Assembly: GCA_000752035.1 (NCBI GenBank)
Contig: CCFE01000021.1
Span: forward strand, 408,868 to 472,867
Direction of reading: 5' to 3'
DNA from: Bacillus rubiinfantis
GTDB taxonomy: Bacteria > Bacillota > Bacilli > Bacillales > Cytobacillaceae
Length of the DNA: 64,000 nucleotides
Shown: in pieces, positions 42,710 to 51,981 of the stretch
Layout: each line of letters begins with the position of its first letter
How positions within the stretch are numbered: position 1 is the first letter of the stretch
Program-made: the position numbers and the translations under genes
The notes under the pieces: model-generated
The model's database searches: none
Told to the model about the DNA's origin: nothing
What the model saw: the letters and a program-made list of their open reading frames with translations, nothing else

Positions 42710-43225
42710 ATGGACCAAGTGAAAAAATCGAAAGAAAATTTAAGATTGATTGACCAAGATCAATTTAAGCACGTCATCGGTCATTTTTCTTCTGGAGTAT
42801 CGATTATAACCGTTAGGAATAGCGATGTTAATTATGGGATTACGGCAAGTGCAGTAAGTTCTGTATCAGTTGATCCGCCGATGCTTCTCGTTTGTATAAA
42901 TAAAAGTACGGGAACTTGCCATGCTATTGCACGTGAAAAAACCTTCACTGTAAACATAATGAATAATGATCAAAAAGAGCTAGCCCTAAAATTCGCCAGA
43001 GCAAATACCGATAAATTTAACGATGTTGAGTTTACTTACGGTGAACTAGGCAACCCCTTATTGAGTCATACGTTAGCAACGATTGAATGCAGAGTCGTTG
43101 AGGAGGTAACAGGAGGGACGCACTCGGTCTTTTTAGCTGAAGTGCAAACAGGCAAAACAACAGCAGGGATGCCGTTAGTTTATTACCGTGGAAAATTTGG
43201 TAACTTCGAGGAGTTTAAAAACTGA
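42710..43225 (+). CDS. Flavin reductase (HpaC-like) of a two-component monooxygenase
   Basis: A 171-residue flavin reductase-like protein that would supply reduced flavin to the next enzyme. Typical segments are FSSGVSIITV, GITASAVSSVSVDPPMLLVC and the C-terminal TPLVYY-type motif (here MPLVYYRGKFG). ATG 42710 follows GAAAGGAG. It is the first gene of the promoter 1 operon and 36 bases upstream of the oxygenase. Confidence 0.9.
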   Translation: MDQVKKSKENLRLIDQDQFKHVIGHFSSGVSIITVRNSDVNYGITASAVSSVSVDPPMLLVCINKSTGTCHAIAREKTFTVNIMNNDQKELALKFARANTDKFNDVEFTYGELGNPLLSHTLATIECRVVEEVTGGTHSVFLAEVQTGKTTAGMPLVYYRGKFGNFEEFKN

Positions 43226-43261
43226 CATAGTAAAAAATTAAAACCTTTAGGAGGAGCTAGG

Positions 43262-44725
43262 ATGGCATTAATGACAGCTAAGCAGTATCGAGAATCGTTG
43301 AATGATGGCAGGGAAGTTTATATTGATGGAGAGAAAGTGAAAAATGTAGCCGAACATCCGGCATTCAAGCCCATCATTGATGTAAAAGCCAGGATGTATG
43401 ATATGGCGTTTGAAGATCGCTATAAAGATAAGCTAACTACAACATTGCCCGATGGTGAAGTTGTTTCTCGCGCCTATAAGGCACCCCAAACGAAAGAAGA
43501 TTTGACAGCTATTCGTAAACATGTCGAAACAGTTCTTGATGATCTTGGAGGAGTAGTGTACCGCGTAGGAGATGAAACAATTGGGGAAATGTGGTCGCTG
43601 TATGATGCCCAAGATAGATTAAATGAAATCGATCCAACTTATGCGAAGAATATTCGTTACCATATCGACCGTGTTGCCAGAGAAGATATTTTTCACGTTT
43701 CCGCTAATACGGATCCCAAAGGCGACAGAAGCAAATTATTTAGTGGAAAAGACGGCGGGACGTTGCTTCATGTTGTTGAAGAAAATGATAAAGGAATCGT
43801 TGTTAAAGGAGCCAAATTTGAAACTGCAGCTGCTTACGCCCACCAAGCATTTGTAAAACCAACGATTTTAGACTGGAATGCAGGCTCCGAAAAGATGGCA
43901 CCTTTTGCTTGTGGTTTTATATGCGATATGGGATCACCGGGATTAAAACATATTTGCCGTACCTCTTTAGGTGCTGATCGCAATGCGGAGGATTATCCGA
44001 TTGCCACAAAATTTGAAGAAATTGATACGTTGCTCATATTTGATAACGTTCTCATTCCATGGGAAAATGTTCTCTTCCACCGCTCATTAGAATCTGCTGC
44101 CTATATTCGTTCAACACTACATCGCTATTCTGCTTTTAATTACACCCTAAGAATGCTGCGCAGAGCTGATTACTTAATCGGCGTCGCTTTATTAAATGTG
44201 GAACAAACAGGTCTAACCCATCTGCAGGCTGTAAAGGAAAAAATCTCACAGCTAATTAGTTATCGAGAAGGAATCAATGCCCACTTAACAGCAGCTGTAT
44301 CTGAGGCAGAGAGAAGTCCAGGTGGTCTGATGATGCCAAATCAATCGCTGCTTTATACAGGACGTGTGTTTGCGTTAACGAATTTTCCAGCAATGGCCCA
44401 TCTTACAAGGGAACTTGTTGGTGGCCAATTAGCTGTTACACCTGATTCAGCAACAATGGCAGATCCCGAAATAAAGCAATACTTTGATCAATATTACTCG
44501 GTTGGTGAGTGGACACCAGAGGATCGTGGAAAGCTACTCTACTTTGCCCGAGATTTATTAAATTCCTCTTATGCCGGACACCGAACAACGTTTGAATTGT
44601 TCGCACAAAGTCCGCCTTTTGCTCAACAGATGGCCGTGTTTAGTAATTTCGATATGGAGCCGCAGCGGGAATTGGTACGGCGTGCGGCAGGAATACAACA
44701 ATCTTTACAAACTTCTAATTCCTAA
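43262..44725 (+). CDS. HpaB-family flavin-dependent monooxygenase
   Basis: A 487-residue FADH2-using oxygenase of the 4-hydroxyphenylacetate 3-hydroxylase family (acyl-CoA-dehydrogenase fold). The AFACGFICDMGSPGLKHICR and FDNVLIPWENVLFHRSLE segments are family hallmarks. ATG 43262 follows AGGAGGAG. Members hydroxylate phenols or N-heterocycles such as pyrrole-2-carboxylate. The surrounding hydrolases and nitrogen-handling genes favour a nitrogen heterocycle here, but this is inference. Confidence 0.9.
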   Translation: MALMTAKQYRESLNDGREVYIDGEKVKNVAEHPAFKPIIDVKARMYDMAFEDRYKDKLTTTLPDGEVVSRAYKAPQTKEDLTAIRKHVETVLDDLGGVVYRVGDETIGEMWSLYDAQDRLNEIDPTYAKNIRYHIDRVAREDIFHVSANTDPKGDRSKLFSGKDGGTLLHVVEENDKGIVVKGAKFETAAAYAHQAFVKPTILDWNAGSEKMAPFACGFICDMGSPGLKHICRTSLGADRNAEDYPIATKFEEIDTLLIFDNVLIPWENVLFHRSLESAAYIRSTLHRYSAFNYTLRMLRRADYLIGVALLNVEQTGLTHLQAVKEKISQLISYREGINAHLTAAVSEAERSPGGLMMPNQSLLYTGRVFALTNFPAMAHLTRELVGGQLAVTPDSATMADPEIKQYFDQYYSVGEWTPEDRGKLLYFARDLLNSSYAGHRTTFELFAQSPPFAQQMAVFSNFDMEPQRELVRRAAGIQQSLQTSNS

Positions 44726-44751
44726 AACATACAAGAAAGGAGGTTATCCAA

Positions 44752-45318
44752 TTGGAATTTTATACACCAGGTATTTTAAGACTTCCTGCATCAGTCGTAA
44801 CAATTGGTGCTCTAGATGGCGTTCATAAGGGTCACCAAGCGTTGCTTTCAAAAGCAAAAGAACAGGCAGAGAAGTTCGGAGTTCCATTCGTGGTGTATAC
44901 ATTTGATCCACCTCCTAAAGTCTTCTTTAAAAAGGGTCAAATGATTAGCACTTTGGAGGAAAAGCTGAAAAGGATAAAGGCTTTGGGAGCGAATTATGTA
45001 ATTGTTGGCCGCTTTAATGAAATGTTTATGGGAAAATCCGTTTCTTCATTTATCGAAGAGCTGAAGCTATTGAATCCTGTTGAAATTTGGGAGGGACCTG
45101 ATTTTAAATTTGGTAAAAACAGAAAAGGTACAATCGATGATTTAATGGAACATTTTACAGTAAACGTGTTGAAGGCCCTGCAATGTGAACAGGGAGAATT
45201 AATTTCATCAACACGAATTCGCAATCTCATTCAGCAGGGGGACTATTCGTTGGCACAAAGCCTGCTCGGAGACATTAGTCATCTATCCTCGTTATCAATA
45301 AAAAACTATGTTATCTAG
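44752..45318 (+). CDS. Free-standing FAD synthetase (FMN adenylyltransferase) domain
   Basis: A 188-residue protein equal to the N-terminal nucleotidyltransferase domain of RibF (VVTIGALDGVHKGHQALL with the HxGH-like signature; late ISSTRIRNLIQQGDY). The C-terminal riboflavin kinase domain of normal RibF (total about 310) is absent. TTG 44752 follows AAAGGAGG. As part of the monooxygenase operon it would make FAD from FMN for the oxygenase. Confidence 0.87.
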   Translation: MEFYTPGILRLPASVVTIGALDGVHKGHQALLSKAKEQAEKFGVPFVVYTFDPPPKVFFKKGQMISTLEEKLKRIKALGANYVIVGRFNEMFMGKSVSSFIEELKLLNPVEIWEGPDFKFGKNRKGTIDDLMEHFTVNVLKALQCEQGELISSTRIRNLIQQGDYSLAQSLLGDISHLSSLSIKNYVI

Positions 45319-45338
45319 TGAAGGGAAATATTTTTAGA

Positions 45339-45379
45339 AAAGCAACAATTAGCAAGAAAATTGTTGCTTTCTATATTTT
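45339..45379 (+). terminator. Terminator between the FAD synthetase and M20 hydrolase genes
   Basis: The 12-base perfect stem AAAGCAACAATT / AATTGTTGCTTT with an 8-base loop is followed by a T-rich tract. Read-through must supply the M20 gene unless it has a promoter that I cannot see. Confidence 0.85.
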
Positions 45380-45407
45380 TTGAGATTGAAAGAAAGGGTT
45401 GTTATGT

Positions 45408-46643
45408 TTGAAGATTAATATTGACAGACTAATGATGGATATAGACAGATATGCCGAGTTTGGGGAAAATGACACTGGTGGAATCACAAGGCCAAGTTTT
45501 TCGTGTGCTGATCATGAAGTTCGTCAATTATTCATTAGAGAGCTAAGAGAAATGGGACTTTCAATAACCATCGATGGTGCTGCAAATATTTGGGGGAGGT
45601 TAAGAGGGAATGGCCGCAAGAACGGAAGTCTTGTCATCGGTTCTCACTTAGATTCAGTTCCGAATGGTGGTAAATACGATGGTCCACTTGGAGTTCTCAT
45701 GGGTAAGGAGATTGTTAAAACCCTTATGGAAAATAAGGTTTACCTTGACCATGATATTGAAATAGTGTCCTTTACGGCAGAAGAATCAAATGATTTTCAT
45801 CTATCTACCTTTGGCAGTCGTTCATTTGTTGGAAAATTAACGCCTGAAAATTTAGCGGAGGTTCGAGATTCGAAGGGGCAGCTATTAAGTGAAGAATTAA
45901 AGAAGGCTGGCGGAGGATTAGATAAATATTCGTTAATGAAGCAAAATCATAAAGATAAAAAAGTTTTTATTGAACTTCACATAGAGCAGGGACAAAACCT
46001 GGAAACAGCAGGTGTTTCTATGGGAATTATTAATAATGTGGTAGGGACGTATCGAAGTTTTGTAAAGGTAATCGGTGAATCGAACCACTCCGGAACAACT
46101 ATGATGGCAAATAGAAAAGATGCTCTAACTGCAGCTTCAGAAATGATTTTGGAAGTAGAAAGATATTGTAAAGAAGCCGCAAATATTGTCGGTACTGTTG
46201 GCAGCTTAAATGTTACGCCCAATGCTGCAAATATTATTCCAGGACAAATCGAGTTTATTGTTGAAATTAGGGCTGACAAAGAGCGCGACATGCAATTGGC
46301 TGTAGAATCAATACAAAAATGTTGGGAGGAAATAGCAGAAAACAGAGGGGTAAAAATCTTTTATGATGTTTTTTTAAATCAAAAACCTGTTGCCTTAGAC
46401 TTGAATCTTATATCCATTCTAGAAAATACGGCTACGGAAATGCAAGAGCCATTTTTACTATTGCCAAGTATGGCTGTACACGATGCAGCCCATATGGCAA
46501 GTATTACTAGATCAGTAATGGTTTTTGTCAAAAGTATTGCCGGGAAAAGTCATTGCCCTGAAGAATATAGTGAACTAGCCGACATCGAAAAAGCGGGGAA
46601 TCTGATATTAAATGGCATTATAAATATAGATCATATTCTCTAG
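45408..46643 (+). CDS. M20-family Zn hydrolase (N-carbamoyl-amino acid / allantoate amidohydrolase type)
   Basis: A 411-residue dizinc amidase. Metal ligands fit IGSHLDSVPNGGKYDG, FTAEESNDF and ELHIEQG, and a C-terminal HDAAHMA completes the site. The family removes the carbamoyl group from N-carbamoyl amino acids, ureidopropionate or allantoate. I use TTG 45408, 9 bases after GAAAGGG; a TTG at 45399 sits on the site. In this cluster it would release ammonia and CO2 from a ring-opened ureido compound. Confidence 0.88.
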   Translation: MKINIDRLMMDIDRYAEFGENDTGGITRPSFSCADHEVRQLFIRELREMGLSITIDGAANIWGRLRGNGRKNGSLVIGSHLDSVPNGGKYDGPLGVLMGKEIVKTLMENKVYLDHDIEIVSFTAEESNDFHLSTFGSRSFVGKLTPENLAEVRDSKGQLLSEELKKAGGGLDKYSLMKQNHKDKKVFIELHIEQGQNLETAGVSMGIINNVVGTYRSFVKVIGESNHSGTTMMANRKDALTAASEMILEVERYCKEAANIVGTVGSLNVTPNAANIIPGQIEFIVEIRADKERDMQLAVESIQKCWEEIAENRGVKIFYDVFLNQKPVALDLNLISILENTATEMQEPFLLLPSMAVHDAAHMASITRSVMVFVKSIAGKSHCPEEYSELADIEKAGNLILNGIINIDHIL

Positions 46644-46733
46644 GAATACAATTTAATTGAAAGTTTACTTGTTGTTTTTCTGAATAAAATGAACTATAAA
46701 ATTTATAATATATAGAATATTTAGATAATTATA

Positions 46734-46794
46734 TTGACACCAACACAGGATGGTGTTATTTTTATTAAAAGAATAATTAAAGAAAATATCCGTA
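46734..46794 (+). promoter_or_regulatory. Promoter 2 with operator, LIV-type ABC operon
   Basis: TTGACA (46734) -17- TATTTT (46757). The operator at 46767-46794 reads AAAAGAAT - AATTAAAGAAAA - TATCCGTA; its 12-base centre is identical to that of promoter 1. Confidence 0.7.
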
Positions 46795-46815
46795 AATGAA
46801 AGAGGAGGAATTACA

Positions 46816-47985
46816 GTGGGGGTAACGAGGAGATTAATCATGAAACAACTATTTATGTTTATGATTCTAGCAGTATTTTTGGTAGGCTGTTCAGCGACCA
46901 ATTCTTCGACTGAAAATGGAAAGGCTTCATCTAAAAGTAATGACACTATTAAGGTTGGATTACAAGCACCAATGACCGGAGATAATGCCCAATATGGACA
47001 GGATATGAAAAATGGGGTAGAACTTGCATTTAAAAAGATTAATAGTGATGGTGGGATTAAGGGGGGAAAACTTAAATTAATCGTAGGTGATGATAAAGCT
47101 AATCCTTCAGAGGCAGTGGCGGTTGTGAATAAAATGATAATGAATGATGGAGTTAAGGCAATTATAGGTGGCTATAATTCTTCACCGACTCTAGCGGCAC
47201 AAGAAGTATCAGGTCCAGCAAAGGTACTACATCTGAACATGGGTGCAAGCCCTGATTTATCCAAGACAGGTAATAAATATTTATTCCGTGTAATATTAAC
47301 TGGTTCTGTTTATGTTCCCGCTGTTATGCAATATATGTCAGAAGAGAAAAAAGTGAAGAAAATCGCAGCTTTATTTGAAAACACTGATTACGGGATCACC
47401 ATGTATGATGCAGCTAAAGAATCTGCGAAAAAACTAGGAGTAGAGTTTGTTGCGACCGAAAAATACAACCCAGGAGATAAGAATTTTTCTGCACAATTAT
47501 CAAAGATAAAAACACTTAAGCCTGATGCCGTCATGGTAGTTGGGTTATATAATGAGGTTGCGTTAATTGAACAGCAGGCAAAACAAGCAGGCTTAAATGT
47601 CCAATTCTTTTCACCAGATGATTCTATGTATTCAGAACAGCTTATTTCTTTAGGAGGAGAAGCAGTAGAAAACCATATTTTTGCTTCAATGATTGATTTA
47701 AATGCAGACACTGCAGAAATGAAAGAATTTAAAGCGCTTGCAAAGAAACACAACATTCCTGCACAGGCCAATACTGCAATTGCTTATGATGCTGCGATGG
47801 CATTAGCAAAAGCACTAGAGGAAGGTGGAGCTGATGCTGATAAATCTCAAGAATCCCTTGTCAATATTGATTATAAAGGTATTACAGGCCCGATTAGATT
47901 TGATAAAAATGGAGATCGTTCCAACACTCCAATGATTATGCAAGTACAAAAAGGGGACTTTGTGGTAATAAAACAATCTGAATAG
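46816..47985 (+). CDS. LIV-type ABC substrate-binding lipoprotein
   Basis: A 389-residue extracytoplasmic binding protein of the leucine/isoleucine/valine-binding type, with lipobox FLVGCSA near residue 25 and the mature start TIKVGLQAPMTGDNAQYGQD. Two starts are possible: GTG 46816 (after GAGGAGG) and ATG 46840 (after GAGGAG); both give a plausible signal peptide. It is first in a five-gene transport operon under promoter 2. Ligands of the family include amides and heterocyclic acids as well as amino acids. Confidence 0.88.
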   Translation: MGVTRRLIMKQLFMFMILAVFLVGCSATNSSTENGKASSKSNDTIKVGLQAPMTGDNAQYGQDMKNGVELAFKKINSDGGIKGGKLKLIVGDDKANPSEAVAVVNKMIMNDGVKAIIGGYNSSPTLAAQEVSGPAKVLHLNMGASPDLSKTGNKYLFRVILTGSVYVPAVMQYMSEEKKVKKIAALFENTDYGITMYDAAKESAKKLGVEFVATEKYNPGDKNFSAQLSKIKTLKPDAVMVVGLYNEVALIEQQAKQAGLNVQFFSPDDSMYSEQLISLGGEAVENHIFASMIDLNADTAEMKEFKALAKKHNIPAQANTAIAYDAAMALAKALEEGGADADKSQESLVNIDYKGITGPIRFDKNGDRSNTPMIMQVQKGDFVVIKQSE

Positions 47986-47996
47986 GGTGATAGAAT

Positions 47997-48863
47997 ATGT
48001 TTGTTGATCAATTATTGAACGGAATTGTTCTTGGCAGCATTTATGCATTAATGGCTATTGGTTACACAATGGTATGGAATGTTCTTCGCTTTATTAACTT
48101 TGCACATGGTGAAGTATATATGGGAGGGGCGTTCGTGTCCCTCTATCTTCTCCTATTGGATGCACCGATTTGGCTAGCCTATCTTGGCGGGGTTTTAGCA
48201 GGGGCAATTCTAGGATATTTAATGGAAAAAGTTGTCTATATGAAGATGAGAAGAGCTCCTAAGTTAAATTTATTGATTGCTGCCATTGGAATTTCAATAT
48301 TACTTCAGAATCTGGCTCAATATATTTGGGGAGCAACACCCGAACGATTAACATCACCTTTTCTTTCAAAAAATATTGAAGCAGGAGATATGCTAATTAA
48401 TCAGCATTATCTGTTCATTATTATCGTAACAATCCTTGTCATGATTGCCCTTGAGTTATTTATAAATCGAACACTAATGGGTAAGGCTGTTCAGGCAGCG
48501 GCTCAAAATATCCAAGCTACGCAATTGATGGGGATAAATGCAAACAAGATTATCTCGATTACTTTTGCAATAGGATCAGCGGTTGGCGCTCTTGCTGGAA
48601 TTTTAGTTGGACCCGTATTTCTGGTCTATCCAACAATGGGGATCTTTGCTGGCTTAAAAGGATTTACTGCCTCTGTAATGGGGGGAATGGGCAATATTCC
48701 TGGAGCAATGATTGCAGGATTGCTATTGGGGATTATTGAAAGTTTTGCTGCAGGTTTTATCTCCTCTGGGTATCGTGATGCAGTGGCAATGATCATCTTG
48801 TTATTTATTTTGTTAGTTCGTCCACAAGGGATTTTTGGGAAAATTGTACAGCAGAAAGTTTAG
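47997..48863 (+). CDS. LIV-type ABC permease, LivH-like
   Basis: A 288-residue permease with about eight helices. The N-terminal FVDQLLNGIVLGSIYALMAI and the cytoplasmic loop AAQNIQATQLMGINANKIIS are typical of LivH. It starts 11 bases after the binding-protein stop with a GGGTGA site. Confidence 0.9.
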   Translation: MFVDQLLNGIVLGSIYALMAIGYTMVWNVLRFINFAHGEVYMGGAFVSLYLLLLDAPIWLAYLGGVLAGAILGYLMEKVVYMKMRRAPKLNLLIAAIGISILLQNLAQYIWGATPERLTSPFLSKNIEAGDMLINQHYLFIIIVTILVMIALELFINRTLMGKAVQAAAQNIQATQLMGINANKIISITFAIGSAVGALAGILVGPVFLVYPTMGIFAGLKGFTASVMGGMGNIPGAMIAGLLLGIIESFAAGFISSGYRDAVAMIILLFILLVRPQGIFGKIVQQKV

Positions 48864-48875
48864 GGGGAAAAGTAG

Positions 48876-49898
48876 ATGGATGAAACTAAAAAATTGCGTA
48901 TCCAAAAAACGGTACTTATCCTAGTAGGAATCGCTTTATTTTTCCTGCCTCTTGGAATTTCGAATCCTTATTTTATGTACATTATTAATCTAATTTTAAT
49001 TTATGCATTGCTTGCTCTTGGACTAGATTTAATAGTTGGCTATACTGGTCAAGTTTCAGTAGGCCACGGGGCGTTTTTTGGAGTGGGTGCTTACGTTGCT
49101 GCAATTTTGTCAAAAAATGCAGGATTTTCATTTTGGCAAACACTGCCATTATCGATACTCGTAACTGCTTTAATTGGTTTTGCCATTGGGTTTATCGGAT
49201 TAAAACTAATTGAAGAATACCTCGTAATGGCAACACTAGCTTTTGGAACAATTATTTGGCTTGTTTTTTTAAATTGGACTGATTTAACAGGAGGACCTAT
49301 GGGAATAGCAGGTATACCTGCACCTCCTACAATTAAATTAGGAGCGTTTGCGTTCCCGTTCCTTCAATATCACGACTACTATCCACTGCTTTTAATTTTT
49401 GTTTACATTGGTATTTTACTTACAAGATTACTTATTAAGTCAGGATTTGGGCGGGCATGTACTGCTATTCGCGACGATGAACTTGCTGCCCAGGCAATGG
49501 GGATTCCTGTGTTTAAGACAAAGGTTACTATGTTTACTATTTCCTCAGCATTCTGTGGAGCAGCTGGTGGATTATATGCACATTTTTTACATGTTGTTAG
49601 TCCAGAGACATTTGCTTTTAGCATGTCAGTTACCATTTTAACAATGGTGATGATAGGTGGGCAGGGTTCGATTGCTGGTGCTATCATCGGCTCAACTCTC
49701 CTAACGATTTCATCTGAGGCATTACGGGAAACACCCGAACTAAGAATGCTAATCTATGGGTTATTAATTGTCATTATGATCATGTTCTTCCCAAAAGGAA
49801 TTATGGGTTTGATTCAAAAATTGAAAAATCATTTCCTTCTTCGCAAGTTACAAGTTGAAAAAAATGTTGCCGAAAAGGAGGGATTGAGTTATGAATAG
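48876..49898 (+). CDS. LIV-type ABC permease, LivM-like
   Basis: A 340-residue permease with about ten helices. The segments GYTGQVSVGHGAFFGVGAY and IRDDELAAQAMGIPVFKTKV are LivM signatures. It starts 12 bases after LivH and overlaps the next gene by 8 bases. Confidence 0.9.
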   Translation: MDETKKLRIQKTVLILVGIALFFLPLGISNPYFMYIINLILIYALLALGLDLIVGYTGQVSVGHGAFFGVGAYVAAILSKNAGFSFWQTLPLSILVTALIGFAIGFIGLKLIEEYLVMATLAFGTIIWLVFLNWTDLTGGPMGIAGIPAPPTIKLGAFAFPFLQYHDYYPLLLIFVYIGILLTRLLIKSGFGRACTAIRDDELAAQAMGIPVFKTKVTMFTISSAFCGAAGGLYAHFLHVVSPETFAFSMSVTILTMVMIGGQGSIAGAIIGSTLLTISSEALRETPELRMLIYGLLIVIMIMFFPKGIMGLIQKLKNHFLLRKLQVEKNVAEKEGLSYE

Positions 49899-50691
49899 CA
49901 ATTTGGAAACACCAATGGAAACTGCCATTCTAGAAGTTACTAATCTTTCAAAGGCGTTTGGTGGTGTAAAAGCTGTAAATAATCTATCATTCTCTGTACT
50001 GAAAAATAGTATTCATGCCATCATTGGGCCAAATGGGGCGGGAAAGAGCACATTATTCAATTTAATTACTGGGGTAATAACACCAGATGCAGGAAAGATT
50101 CAGTTATCCAACAGCGATATTACATCACAACGACCTGATAAAATAGCGCAGCACGGTGTTTCGAGAACTTTCCAAAATATCCGTCTATTTCCTGATATGA
50201 CTGTTTTTGAAACCGTTTTAGTCGGAACTTACTTGCTAACAGGCGGAAGACTATTACCTGCAATTTTGAGAACAAGGGATTTTCGAAAGAAAGAACGAGT
50301 GGCACAGGAACAAATTGGAGAGATATTACAATTTGTTGGTTTATGGGATATGCGAAATGAATATGCTGCCAAACTTTCTTATGGAAATCAGCGCCGCGTT
50401 GAGATTGCAAGGGCTTTGGCAACAAATCCGCGCTTATTACTATTAGATGAACCAACAGCAGGAATGAATCAAAAAGAAACAAAAGAACTTATGCAGTTGT
50501 TTTCACTAGTCAATAAACAAGGAATAACGATTTTAATTATTGCTCACGATATGCACCTTGTTAATAGTTTATCTAATCAAATTACCGTCATTAATTTTGG
50601 AGAGAAGTTAGCTGAAGGCCCTCCCGAAGTAATTCAAAGTCATCCTGCAGTGTTGGAAGCTTATATGGGGAGGTCAGAGGTAAATGCTTAA
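49891..50691 (+). CDS. LIV-type ABC ATP-binding protein, LivG-like
   Basis: A 266-residue ATPase. Walker A is GPNGAGKST, the signature is LSYGNQRRVEIAR, Walker B is LLLLDEPTAGMN and the switch His is in IIAHDMHLV. ATG 49891 overlaps the LivM end (AAGGAGG site inside livM). It pairs with the following ATPase to energise uptake. Confidence 0.92.
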   Translation: MNSNLETPMETAILEVTNLSKAFGGVKAVNNLSFSVLKNSIHAIIGPNGAGKSTLFNLITGVITPDAGKIQLSNSDITSQRPDKIAQHGVSRTFQNIRLFPDMTVFETVLVGTYLLTGGRLLPAILRTRDFRKKERVAQEQIGEILQFVGLWDMRNEYAAKLSYGNQRRVEIARALATNPRLLLLDEPTAGMNQKETKELMQLFSLVNKQGITILIIAHDMHLVNSLSNQITVINFGEKLAEGPPEVIQSHPAVLEAYMGRSEVNA

Positions 50692-51382
50692 AGTTGAAAA
50701 TATAAGTACTTATTATGGGCAGATATGTGCCTTAGACAATGTAAGTATAAATATTGAAGAAAAAGAGGCAGTTTCAGTTATTGGTGCCAATGGAGCCGGT
50801 AAGAGCACACTATTAAAAACTATTATTGGTGAACTTAGACCTAAGATTGGCGACATACAAATAGAGGGTAAATCGATTACCCATGAAAAAACATATAAGC
50901 TTATAAGCCGAGGGATGACACTAGTTCCAGAGGGACGACACGTTTTTCCTTTATTGAGTGTTTGGGATAATTTACTCTTAGGCGGCTATACTTTGTCGCA
51001 TAAGGAACGTGAACGAAGAGCTGAAGAAGTTTCTGAACCCTTTCCTATCTTACGCGAGAGAAGAAATCAATTGGCTGGTCTTCTTTCAGGAGGAGAGCAG
51101 CAAATGCTGGCAATTGCTCGGGCAATGATGTCGAACCCTAAACTCTTATTATTGGATGAGCCGTCAATGGGTTTATCTCCTAAACTAGTATTTGAAGTGT
51201 ACGATAAAATCTCCGAATTACATCAAAAGGGTACAACTATCTTACTAGTAGATCAAAATGCAGAAATGGCAATTGATTTTTGTAGCCGCGGCTATTGTTT
51301 AATGGCAGGAAGATTAGTTGGCGAAGGAACAAAGACCGAATTGAAAGAAAGTGAAATTGTTCAACGTTCGTATCTAGGATGA
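50684..51382 (+). CDS. LIV-type ABC ATP-binding protein, LivF-like
   Basis: A 232-residue second ATPase. Walker A is GANGAGKST, the signature is LSGGEQQMLAIAR, and Walker B is LLLLDEPSMGLSP. The start overlaps livG by 8 bases. It ends the transport operon; no strong terminator follows before promoter 3. Confidence 0.92.
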   Translation: MLKVENISTYYGQICALDNVSINIEEKEAVSVIGANGAGKSTLLKTIIGELRPKIGDIQIEGKSITHEKTYKLISRGMTLVPEGRHVFPLLSVWDNLLLGGYTLSHKERERRAEEVSEPFPILRERRNQLAGLLSGGEQQMLAIARAMMSNPKLLLLDEPSMGLSPKLVFEVYDKISELHQKGTTILLVDQNAEMAIDFCSRGYCLMAGRLVGEGTKTELKESEIVQRSYLG

Positions 51383-51401
51383 TGAGGACAATTTTATAAA
51401 C

Positions 51402-51464
51402 TTGACAATTTTCAGAAAAAACTGTATATTACTTTTAAAGGAATGATAAAGGATAAATTCCTTA
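51402..51464 (+). promoter_or_regulatory. Promoter 3 with operator, RidA-DUF1028 operon
   Basis: TTGACA (51402) -17- TATATT (51425). The operator at 51437-51464 is AAAGGAAT - GATAAAGGATAA - ATTCCTTA; the outer arms are the best palindrome of the set. Confidence 0.75.
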
Positions 51465-51498
51465 AATAAAAGAAGTAGTCGAAGGAGGAAAATATAGT

Positions 51499-51951
51499 AT
51501 GTCAGTACATGGTGAAACAAAAAAAGTTGAGATTCAAAGATTTCGAAAGTTTAAAACAGCGCAGTTTTATCCTCAAAATTTTGGAAAACCTGAACACCAC
51601 ATCGATAATGAATTTAGTATGGCTGTTAGAGCAGGGAATCGTATTTTTCTTAGAGGGCAAACAGGGTTTGACTTAGAAGGGAACTTTCATGGGATTGGTG
51701 ATGTAGCAGCCCAGGCTGAAATGGCATGTTCTTGTGTGAAGCAGTTACTGGAGGAAGCTGGCGGTTCTGTAAATGATATTTGTAAAATTACAGTTTATTT
51801 AATGAATCGTGAAGATCGCAGTATAGTTTATCCGGTCATTGCCAAACATTTTAAAGATGTTTACCCATGCAGCACAGGACTATTAGTTAGCGGTTTTGCT
51901 ATGCCGGAAATGTTGATGGAAATTGATGTCGAAGCTGTAGTCAGTGAATAA
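51499..51951 (+). CDS. RidA/YjgF/UK114-family protein
   Basis: A 150-residue RidA-like enamine/imine deaminase or related hydrolase. The segments AVRAGNRIFLRGQTGFD, then GDVAAQAEMACSCVKQLLEE, and CSTGLLVSGFA fit; the usual arginine before the substrate pocket is not clearly placed (STGLLVSG instead of the common R-A-V pattern), so activity may differ from classic RidA. ATG 51499 follows GAAGGAGGAA. It would handle a reactive enamine released by ring opening, like RutC in pyrimidine breakdown. Confidence 0.85.
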   Translation: MSVHGETKKVEIQRFRKFKTAQFYPQNFGKPEHHIDNEFSMAVRAGNRIFLRGQTGFDLEGNFHGIGDVAAQAEMACSCVKQLLEEAGGSVNDICKITVYLMNREDRSIVYPVIAKHFKDVYPCSTGLLVSGFAMPEMLMEIDVEAVVSE

Positions 51952-51981
51952 ATCACCACAAAAAGTTAAGGGGGGATGTAA

